Origin: Leptolyngbyaceae cyanobacterium JSC-12
GTDB taxonomy: Bacteria; Cyanobacteriota; Cyanobacteriia; Leptolyngbyales; Leptolyngbyaceae
NCBI GenBank assembly: GCA_000309945.1
Contig: CM001633.1
Location: 5,135,174 to 5,199,173, forward strand
DNA length: 64,000 nt
Reading direction: 5' to 3'
Made by a program: the position numbers and the translations under genes. The notes below the pieces were generated by a model. That model saw only the letters and a program-made list of their open reading frames with translations, was not told where the DNA came from and did not search any database. Each line of letters starts with the position of its first letter. Within the stretch, counting starts at the first letter, position 1. Shown piece after piece: positions 57,851 through 64,000 of this stretch.

Positions 57851-58609
57851 ATGTCTGAACTGCCCGATGCTCTCTGGCTCAATGTAAGTGCGGCTCTACA
57901 GGGATTTGATCGCCCGTTGCTTAAATCTTTATCTCATCATGTTTCTATTGCACAGTGGCAATATTACCAACCGCAGGATGAGGGGTTGTCTTTAGAAACT
58001 GCACTAGTTTTACTCCATGATTATTTGAAACAACATCCTCGTCCAATTCATCTGCTAGGGCATGGCACAGGTGGATTGTTGGCATTGCTTTACACTCGTC
58101 GCTATTCTGAACGGGTGCGATCGCTAACGCTATTATCTGTGGGGGTACACCCTGCGGTCGATTGGCAGGCTCATTACTATGCCCAACTGCAACTCTTGCC
58201 CTATTCGCGTAGAATGCTGTTAACCCAAACGGTGTTCAACCTATTTGGTTACCAGTCTCCTCCAATTGCACGAGAACTTCAACAGTTATTAGAGCGAGAT
58301 CTAGAGAGTTCTTTATCACCTCATAGTTTGTATCAGAGGGTCAGTTTTTTCCCAGGTGGAGTAACGGTGCCTCTTTTAGTATGTGGCAGCAACACAGATA
58401 TGGTGATTGATCCTAATTTGTTACAGGGATGGCAACCTTGGTTAAAACCGGGCGATCGCCTTTGGGTTTGCCCTGATGGGCGTTACTTCTTCCATTTCTT
58501 TCATCCACAACTTGTGAGTCAGCAAATTACTCAGTTTTGGATTTCTCAGCAGCCACAAACTAACACAAACATAAGTTTAGAAGTAATTTCTTCCAATAAG
58601 TCCAGGTAA
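57851..58609 (+). CDS. isiC: Alpha/beta-hydrolase of the isi operon (IsiC-like)
   Basis: 252 residues from MSELPDALW. An alpha/beta hydrolase with a GHGTGG elbow; the nucleophile position between the two glycines is Thr-Gly rather than the usual Ser, so catalysis may be altered (HLLGHGTGGLLALL). A late Asp and His (VIDPNLL, YFFHFFHP) could complete a triad or be relics. The gene follows isiB by about 100 bases and is placed like isiC genes encoding esterase-like proteins in cyanobacterial iron-stress operons. AAGGA before the ATG fixes the start; the longer frame from 57806 has no site. Confidence 0.8.
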   Translation: MSELPDALWLNVSAALQGFDRPLLKSLSHHVSIAQWQYYQPQDEGLSLETALVLLHDYLKQHPRPIHLLGHGTGGLLALLYTRRYSERVRSLTLLSVGVHPAVDWQAHYYAQLQLLPYSRRMLLTQTVFNLFGYQSPPIARELQQLLERDLESSLSPHSLYQRVSFFPGGVTVPLLVCGSNTDMVIDPNLLQGWQPWLKPGDRLWVCPDGRYFFHFFHPQLVSQQITQFWISQQPQTNTNISLEVISSNKSR

Positions 58610-58611
58610 AT

Positions 58612-58938
58612 ATGCTCTCCCTTATTAGTCTTGCTGTATCTAATTTCATCAGATTTTTATGGTGTCCAACTTTAATCTGGATAGGATTGGTTGGATTTTT
58701 CTTAGCAATTTTCTATGCTGTGCAGGATGGAGTTGCCAGATTAAGACGCTTACATCAAATTCCCTGCAGCCGTTGTGTATTCTTCAGTAGTGATTATCGC
58801 TTAAAGTGCGCAGTACACCCTTGTAAGGCATTATCTGAAGAAGCAATTAATTGTTTAGATTACGAAGCATCAGCTCATCGATCCAGGCGATTCCTAACAG
58901 GACAATCCTCTATAAAAACCCCCAAATCCCTCGCTTGA
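58612..58938 (+). CDS. Small membrane protein at the end of the isi operon
   Basis: 108 residues; the start follows the isiC stop by two bases, so translation is probably coupled. One hydrophobic region (LIWIGLVGFFLAIFYAV) anchors it, and a cytoplasmic or lumenal part carries a Cys cluster: IPCSRCVFF, LKCAVHPCKA and INCLDYE (five Cys). The spacing could bind a metal or iron-sulphur cluster, but this is not established. Location suggests induction by iron starvation. Family not recognised by name. Confidence 0.7.
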   Translation: MLSLISLAVSNFIRFLWCPTLIWIGLVGFFLAIFYAVQDGVARLRRLHQIPCSRCVFFSSDYRLKCAVHPCKALSEEAINCLDYEASAHRSRRFLTGQSSIKTPKSLA

Positions 58939-58967
58939 CAAGCTTGTTACCTAGATTACGTAAAATC

Positions 58968-59012
58968 AGCGAAAAGAGCTTGGCTTAGTGTGTAACCAGA
59001 ACCCTTTTCGCT
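58968..59012. terminator. Inverted repeat between convergent isi and hli operons
   Basis: Perfect 9-bp arms agcgaaaag (58968-58976) and cttttcgct (59004-59012) separated by 27 bases. It lies between the plus-strand isi operon and the minus-strand hli pair, so a bidirectional terminator is likely. Confidence 0.6.
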
Positions 59013-59042
59013 TAACTTCACTGAGTAAACAGAGTAATCAGC

Positions 59043-59285
59043 CTATGCCACAGTGCTAAACAATACAGCCCACAATACACCTACAGCAGCGATCGCCAGC
59101 AACAGATTAGTGAAAAAGCGACCCGCTTCTGCATTAAAGCCCAGCGCCTTGTCTTCCTGCCCTGCGGTAAAAAACAGCGACCAAGCCTGATTCGCGGTAA
59201 TCACCTCAGACTGAGCATTAAACTCAGGTCTGAAAACAACGGGACCAATCAGATACTTATCGGGAAAATTGAAGTCCGTTTTCAT
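59043..59285 (-). CDS. Small membrane protein downstream of hli (possibly LilA-like)
   Basis: 80 residues: a soluble N-terminus (KYLIGPVVFRPEFNAQSE) and one TM helix at the C-terminus (RFFTNLLLAIAAVGVLWAVLF). AGGAG lies upstream of the ATG. It follows hli by about 60 bases on the same strand and is probably cotranscribed. In Synechocystis an hli gene is paired with the light-harvesting-like gene lilA; this gene might be its equivalent, but I cannot confirm it without comparison. The segment GFNAEAGRFF is only faintly similar to the chlorophyll-binding motif of HLIPs. Confidence 0.7.
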   Translation of the reverse strand: MKTDFNFPDKYLIGPVVFRPEFNAQSEVITANQAWSLFFTAGQEDKALGFNAEAGRFFTNLLLAIAAVGVLWAVLFSTVA

Positions 59286-59344
59286 GAGAGTTTTCTCCTA
59301 AACTGCATCTACTTACTTGTCTAAATTTCGTCCTTAGGGAAAGC

Positions 59345-59554
59345 TTACAGCCCTGTTAGCCACCCAATCACACCATGCCCGGTGACAACTTCTAGTGCCA
59401 GAGTTGCAACAAAACCAATCATTGCCAACCTTCCATTCAACTTTTCAGCGTATTCATTGAAGCCAAATTTTTGGGTGTCATCCACATACATCTTGGGTTC
59501 AACCGCATAGACATTCGCGCGTCCGCCTTCTTCCATCACCTGTCCACGAACCAT
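59345..59554 (-). CDS. hli: High-light-inducible protein
   Basis: 69 residues with the CAB/ELIP/HLIP motif FNEYAEKLNGRLAMIGFVA in one TM helix, followed by ALEVVTGHGVIGWL. The Glu and Asn in ExLNGRxAM are the chlorophyll ligands. HLIPs bind chlorophyll and carotenoids and protect newly made PSII and chlorophyll synthase under high light. The start ATG 59554 has GGAG eight bases upstream. An HLR1-like site lies about 25 bases upstream of the start, and a small membrane gene follows. Confidence 0.95.
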   Translation of the reverse strand: MVRGQVMEEGGRANVYAVEPKMYVDDTQKFGFNEYAEKLNGRLAMIGFVATLALEVVTGHGVIGWLTGL

Positions 59555-59579
59555 AGCATCGTCTCCTTTCGCTTAATCT

Positions 59580-59597
59580 TATGTAACAAAATATAAC
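59580..59597 (-). promoter_or_regulatory. HLR1-like (RpaB) element upstream of hli
   Basis: On the coding strand the sequence is GTTATATTTTGTTACATA: two TTACA-type half-sites, one exact (GTTACATA) and one with a single change (GTTATATT), spaced by two bases. This fits the HLR1 pattern of high-light genes bound by the regulator RpaB. Its position 26 bases before the start would place it at or near the transcription start. Confidence 0.6.
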
Positions 59598-59706
59598 GTA
59601 ATATGAATAATTATTGCAACAATCTTGACAGGTGAATTTTTCGTATTAGCCGAACCTGGATAGGCAGGCTAACCATCACATCGCTACTCTTTTTTAGGGC
59701 GAAACC

Positions 59707-62700
59707 TCACAAGCTATTGCCAATCAAGATGAAGGGTGCCCAGTAGTAAGGATGGGAAAAATCGGGCGATCGCCCTTGGGTTGACCAAGTTCCTGGTTCT
59801 GCTGCAATCAGGATATCGGACCGCTGAGGGGCATCTTTAGCCGTAAGATTGCCTTGCAGTAATTCCAGTTGCGCTCGCTGGAGCGCAGCGGCTTTAGTCA
59901 TGGTGCCCTTTGCTAATTGTTTATAAAACTGTTGCATCAGGAGACTAGTACTGGCATCATTCACCAGCCAGAGAGAGGCAAGGACAGATTTGGCTCCTCG
60001 ATGTAGAAAGTAACCACTGATGCCAGAGATTTCAGTACCGTCCTGGGCAGACCTACTCAACCCGGTTTCGCAAGCACTTAGAACAACGAGATGGGTAGAG
60101 TGGAGTTGGTTGAGGCTGGCAATTTCTGTAATGGGGAGGCGATTGCCGTTGCCCAACAGTAAAAAAGACTCTGTAATGCTTCTGGGGTTGAAACTACCAT
60201 GCGTGGCAATGTGCAGCACGCGGAAGGAGGCAATATTTTCGCGTAGCGTATCAGCCGTAAACGCTTCATCCAGGTGAATCTTACCAGGATAGATCCCTTG
60301 ATTATTGCCATCCTGAACGATCGCATTAAGCTCAGCCGGGACATTGGGGAGTGGAGCAAAGGTTGAGAAAGCTTTAGAAGTTCCCAGCGCCAGGACAGTT
60401 GGCAATTCCCCATTGGGAGAGAAGCGATCGTTCATGTCACTCTCGGTCGTGATCATATTAGACAGTGCATAGCGTTGTGCCAAATATTGGTTCCCATCAT
60501 GCAAAGCGGCAACTGGGATGTAGCGGGTAACATGATCAAGCGAGAAAATCAGAGCTTGTTTAGGATTTTTCGCCAGTTCGGTTTGCAGAGGGGGCGGCAC
60601 CAACCAGTTGTAGAGTTGAGTGCTGGTCGCTTTGAGCGCATCTAAGTTGCTGAAGGGTGAGCCAATTTGCTGGCGGAATTTTTGAACTGTTGCGGTCAGT
60701 TGAGCCTGCGTGACGCTGGGAACGACGATCGCAGTGCCGTTGCCCTGCGCATCAGTCCACACTACCCAGAACTTATCGCCAACCACTAGATTTTGAATCA
60801 GCAGTGTCTCCGGTTTTGCCTTGAGAATGGCTTGGGGATTCCCAAGTTCACTGAGAATTTTGTTACTTTCCTGAGTGATGCGATCGCGGTTGCGAGTCAG
60901 GAATTGGCTGAGGGTGATCAGGGTTTCCGGAGTCAAGGATTTTTCAGTAACCTGCTCTTCAAATGTCTGGAGTGTTTTGGCTTCGAGGGGATGGAAAGGA
61001 AGTTGAACTGGCAATGAATCCGTGTCTTCATTACCATAACTACGAACTTCTTGAACCTTTAAGAGTTCTAAAATTGATTGGGCTTCCCGAATGCGCCCCT
61101 GAGTCAATAGTAAATCCGCTAAACTGCGATAGGTTCCAGCCACAGAACTTGTATAAATCTCTTGTAAGTCTCTTGGTAGTTTCTTAATTTCTTGGCGAAT
61201 GGATTCACTAGTATTGACAGATTGCTTGTAAAAAACGATGGCTAACTCAGGTTGATTTTGCTTTTGTAACGTTGCGCCAATGTAGCTCAACGCAATGCGT
61301 TCCCCATCACGATTTTTGATTTGACGTGCCATTTCCAATCCTGACTTGTGCAGGTCGATCGCCTTGGCATAGTCCCCAATTGCTAAGTAGGCATTGCCCA
61401 GTGAGCCTAAGGTTTTTGCTTGCCCACGTCGATCATTCACTGCTTGAGCAATTTCTAGACTGGCTTGGTAATACCGGATAGCTTCTAGATACTTCCCCTG
61501 CGCAACGTAAGCATTGCCCAGGTATCCAAGTGACTTTCCTTCTCCCCGGCGATCGCTAATTTCCTGGGCAGCCTCTAAACTTGCCTGGTGATATTTGATC
61601 GCCTCTTGATAGTCGCCCTGGTCATGATAGGCGTTGCCCAGATAACCCAATGACTTGGCTTTGCCCAATCGATCATTAAGCTGAATCGCAATTTCCAGGC
61701 TTTGCTTGTAGTAATCAATCGCTTTGGGATAGTTTCCCAGCGACCGATACACCAGTCCTAAAAATCCCAAAGATTGTCCCTGACCACGTGTTTCTTTAAT
61801 CGCGCGCGTAATGGCTAAACGCCGTTCATGAAATTCGATCGCTTTAGCATAGTTTCCTTGCGCCCGATAGGCATTCCCTAGGTTCCCCATCGCATTTCCT
61901 TCCCCCTGGCGATCGCCAATCTCGCGGGCAATGGCTAACCGTTGCTCATGATATTTGATAGCTTGTGTATAGTTGCCCTGAGCGTAATAGTTCATCCCTA
62001 GGTTGCCCAATGCTGATCCTTCGCTGCGGCGATCACCAATCTCGCGAGTAATTCCTAGACTCAGTTGGTGATATTCCATTGCTCTTGCCGAGTCTCCCCG
62101 CGTGCGATAGGCAACCCCCAGATTAATCAAAGATTCTCCTTCTCCCTGCCGATCACCAATCTCCTGGGCGATCACTAAACTCTTACGATGAGACTCGATT
62201 GCCCGATCATATCGCCCCAGTGCTTCGTAGGCTTTACCCAAATTTCGCAAGGCGATCGCTTCTCCCCGGCGATCTCGCAGCTCCCAGGCAATCTGCAAAC
62301 TCTGAGTGTAGAGGGAAATTGCCTGGTCTGTGTTGCCTAATGAAAGATAGGCAACTCCCATATCACTGAGTACCCGTCCTTCCTCTAGACGATCCTGAGT
62401 TTCCCGTTTAATGGTTAAGCTCTGTTCATGGAAAGAAATCGCTTTCGTGTAATCGCCAAACGCCAGGTAAGCCGTCCCTAAACTGCCTAGTGCTCGTCCT
62501 TCAAGCCGACGGTTTTTGAGGAGTCCGCGGGCGATCGCTAGACTTTGTTCGTAATAGCGGATGGCGTTCTCATACTGAGCCAAAGACTCGTACACCGTAC
62601 CCAGCCCAAGCAGTGCTTCAGCCACCCCATGCTGATTAGTTAGTTGCTGATAAATTAATCGCGTCTGCTCATAGTAGCGCATGGCTTGTTCATACCGGGC

Positions 62701-63120
62701 AAGTACCTCATAGCCATGCCCCAGGTTCATCAGTGCCTCTGCTTCCTTATCGCGGGCATTCGTCTGCTGAAAAATCCTGAGGGCTTGTTGGTAGTACGCG
62801 ATCGCAGGTTCATACTCAGATAAATTCTGAGACACATTCCCCAGGCGCATAAGTGCAATTGCCCCGCCCTGAAGGTCTTGCAATGCTCGATAAATTTGCA
62901 CTGCTTGCTGCAAAGTCTGCTTCGCCGCTTCAAACTGCTGAGCCTGGGCTTGCTGGGTACCCTGTTGTAAAAGCTTGTCGGCATCTGACTTGCGTTGAGG
63001 GATTGTCTGCCCCACAGTCTGCTCTACAGTCTGTGCCATGCCTGACAACTCAGCCATCGGCACCAATCCCACCAGCCCTGCAACAAATCCAGCCAAAACA
63101 ACGAACATTCCGTCGTGCAT
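59707..63120 (-). CDS. Secreted TPR-CHAT domain protein
   Basis: 1137 residues. A hydrophobic N-terminus (MFVVLAGFVAGLVGLVPMAE) is a likely signal or anchor. Residues about 47-640 are around fourteen tetratricopeptide repeats of 40 residues (GNAYxAQGNYxKAIxYHExxLAIA pattern). Residues about 820-1137 are a CHAT caspase-like protease domain with His974 (LHIATHGSF) and Cys1017 (LSACETG). CHAT proteins are caspase-clan proteases, some working with gasdermin-like or CRISPR-linked partners; many cyanobacterial ones have an unknown target. No obvious effector gene is next to it. An AGAGG site precedes ATG 63120. The gene ends about 150 bases before the hli promoter. Confidence 0.93.
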   Translation of the reverse strand: MHDGMFVVLAGFVAGLVGLVPMAELSGMAQTVEQTVGQTIPQRKSDADKLLQQGTQQAQAQQFEAAKQTLQQAVQIYRALQDLQGGAIALMRLGNVSQNLSEYEPAIAYYQQALRIFQQTNARDKEAEALMNLGHGYEVLARYEQAMRYYEQTRLIYQQLTNQHGVAEALLGLGTVYESLAQYENAIRYYEQSLAIARGLLKNRRLEGRALGSLGTAYLAFGDYTKAISFHEQSLTIKRETQDRLEEGRVLSDMGVAYLSLGNTDQAISLYTQSLQIAWELRDRRGEAIALRNLGKAYEALGRYDRAIESHRKSLVIAQEIGDRQGEGESLINLGVAYRTRGDSARAMEYHQLSLGITREIGDRRSEGSALGNLGMNYYAQGNYTQAIKYHEQRLAIAREIGDRQGEGNAMGNLGNAYRAQGNYAKAIEFHERRLAITRAIKETRGQGQSLGFLGLVYRSLGNYPKAIDYYKQSLEIAIQLNDRLGKAKSLGYLGNAYHDQGDYQEAIKYHQASLEAAQEISDRRGEGKSLGYLGNAYVAQGKYLEAIRYYQASLEIAQAVNDRRGQAKTLGSLGNAYLAIGDYAKAIDLHKSGLEMARQIKNRDGERIALSYIGATLQKQNQPELAIVFYKQSVNTSESIRQEIKKLPRDLQEIYTSSVAGTYRSLADLLLTQGRIREAQSILELLKVQEVRSYGNEDTDSLPVQLPFHPLEAKTLQTFEEQVTEKSLTPETLITLSQFLTRNRDRITQESNKILSELGNPQAILKAKPETLLIQNLVVGDKFWVVWTDAQGNGTAIVVPSVTQAQLTATVQKFRQQIGSPFSNLDALKATSTQLYNWLVPPPLQTELAKNPKQALIFSLDHVTRYIPVAALHDGNQYLAQRYALSNMITTESDMNDRFSPNGELPTVLALGTSKAFSTFAPLPNVPAELNAIVQDGNNQGIYPGKIHLDEAFTADTLRENIASFRVLHIATHGSFNPRSITESFLLLGNGNRLPITEIASLNQLHSTHLVVLSACETGLSRSAQDGTEISGISGYFLHRGAKSVLASLWLVNDASTSLLMQQFYKQLAKGTMTKAAALQRAQLELLQGNLTAKDAPQRSDILIAAEPGTWSTQGRSPDFSHPYYWAPFILIGNSL

Positions 63121-63528
63121 CTAGTCTGCCTCTGACGTAAAGCCTCTAGTCGATCTTCTCTCCAGCGCAGCCGAGTTATGCAAGTTTCATGAACTGCCAA
63201 GATTATCACTTTAATTCAGCAGTTCTTGAGCCTATTCATCGAATCTTTTTGTTTTAGCGGACGGGATGGATACCATCCTTCTCCTGGCAGTTTGCAGCGT
63301 GTAAAACTTTCCCGAAGGAGACGATGATGTGATGTAGAGGAACTTTAGGTGTACTGAGCAACGTCGTGGAAAGAGTCTTGAGGTCAATGGGCATGGAGGC
63401 ATTGCGCCAAATCCAATGCCTGTTGATGGTAATGAGTGCATGAGGCCTGATTGTTCAGGCGATGCGGTTTATGTGAAACATCGCAACGCCCCCATTGCAA
63501 ACTTAATGGTTTGAGGTTCATTGTCTTT
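63121..63528. other. Divergent intergenic region
   Basis: 408 bases between the TPR-CHAT gene and an exported protein gene. It contains a small perfect hairpin (gcctga-ttgt-tcaggc, 63445-63460) without a T-tract. Short frames here lack support. Confidence 0.5.
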
Positions 63529-64000
63529 ATGAAATGCATTCATTCACTCGCGGCTGTATCAAGCCGTACTGTTGCATCTAAACATGTTCTATTAGGTCTT
63601 GCACTGACTAGTGTTTTATCGGGCAGTGTGATACTAGGAATCAGTTCTACAGCGTCTGCTGCGACTTCGGGAACTGCAACTGCCCAAGCAGTTCAAGATT
63701 TCTTAGATCAACCCGTTCAAAATCGCCGAGTGCCCAATCGGCGATCGCGAGACGCCATTATTCAACTAGTATTGCAAGCTGCATCCCAGCGATCGGGCAT
63801 TCCGGTCAATCAACTGAGTCTCTCTCGGTTAACTGCGACCACCTTTGATAATTCCTGCAGTTTCAACTTTGGCGAAATTTGTAATGACATTTATCAACCC
63901 ATTTCTGGATGGAAAGCGATCGTTAATGTGAAAGGGCAGTCCTGGCTTTATCATGTGAATCGGTCTGGGTCTCGGATTGTGTTGGATCCAAAAGTGCTGA
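63529..64000 (+). CDS. Exported protein, 3' end beyond the window
   Basis: 157 codons are visible, open to the right edge. The start MKCIHSLAAVSSRTVASKH gives a long leader with a hydrophobic core (VLLGLALTSVLSGSVILGIS) and a likely cleavage after TASA. The mature part reads FLDQPVQNRRVPNRRSRDAI and LVLQAASQRSGIPVNQLSLS, then a beta segment with two Cys (DNSCSFNF and EICNDIYQP) and GWKAIVNVKGQSWLYHV. It resembles small periplasmic proteins that bind or inhibit, but no family was recognised. No strong ribosome site was seen. Confidence 0.65.
   Translation, partial: MKCIHSLAAVSSRTVASKHVLLGLALTSVLSGSVILGISSTASAATSGTATAQAVQDFLDQPVQNRRVPNRRSRDAIIQLVLQAASQRSGIPVNQLSLSRLTATTFDNSCSFNFGEICNDIYQPISGWKAIVNVKGQSWLYHVNRSGSRIVLDPKVL

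Noticed and set aside
61300-62950. 120-bp periodic sequence suggesting a satellite or CRISPR-like array
   Set aside because: It is explained by the 40-residue TPR repeats of the coding sequence.
63232-63441. 69-residue minus-strand frame near the right end
   Set aside because: No ribosome site, no similarity, in a promoter-like region.
63445-63460. Small perfect hairpin gcctga-ttgt-tcaggc
   Set aside because: No T-tract and no gene end at the right distance, so not called a terminator.
1-64000. Frequent GCGATCGC palindromes as possible regulator sites
   Set aside because: These are HIP1 octamers common throughout cyanobacterial genomes, within genes and outside.
1-64000. tRNA, rRNA and CRISPR arrays
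   Set aside because: No tRNA T-arm motif, ribosomal sequence or repeat-spacer array was found in any gap.

Overview
The window is chromosomal DNA from a cyanobacterium. The octamer GCGATCGC (HIP1) recurs throughout, and the genes include isiA (a CP43-like chlorophyll protein), flavodoxin, a high-light-inducible protein and many hybrid sensor kinases with PAS, GAF and CHASE2 domains. The gene set resembles filamentous Leptolyngbya-type genomes, but genus cannot be settled from sequence alone.

Layout. 0-3 kb: a DUF6325 gene with a small partner, an arginine deiminase (arcA) beside the remnant of an amino-acid antiporter, and an exported protein. 2.9-7.9 kb: a signalling unit of single-domain response regulators, a four-PAS membrane histidine kinase and an OmpR-type regulator fused to an Hpt domain. 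8.1-14.6 kb: an aspartoacylase-family zinc enzyme, two small exported proteins, a baeRF-type protein and a GH63-like glucosidase. 15-29.3 kb: a dense two-component cluster with REC-kinase, CHASE2 and REC/PAS/GAF hybrid kinases, REC-wHTH-Hpt-REC, a CheY-like regulator, a membrane kinase, and an unusual HisKA-EAL protein. 29.3-38.4 kb: a decayed msrA chimera, small exported proteins, egtD, a second GH63-like paralogue and a UPF0182 membrane protein. 39.4-44.5 kb: pyruvate formate-lyase and PEP synthase, an anaerobic/pyruvate block. 45-52 kb: an FTR1 iron permease, a Na+/H+ antiporter and a 1265-residue membrane-anchored hydrolase-like protein. 52-55.4 kb: a decay zone with RND-pump and tetR remnants and a sensor kinase split by an intact IS200-type element. 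55.8-59.6 kb: the iron-stress operon isiA-isiB-isiC-orf, convergent with an hli operon that carries an HLR1-like site. 59.7-63.1 kb: a secreted TPR-CHAT protein. The window ends inside an exported protein gene.

Themes. Signalling genes dominate: six predicted histidine kinases (one of them split), six response regulators and one EAL protein. REC-wHTH-Hpt proteins sit beside hybrid kinases, which suggests multistep phosphorelays. Metabolic genes point to dark or anoxic energy metabolism (arcA, pflB, ppsA) and to iron and light stress (FTR1, isiABC, hli). At least six degraded genes are visible (arcD-like, hybrid kinase, msrA chimera, RND pump, tetR, IS-split kinase), so the region is actively losing genes. 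No tRNA, rRNA or CRISPR array was seen.
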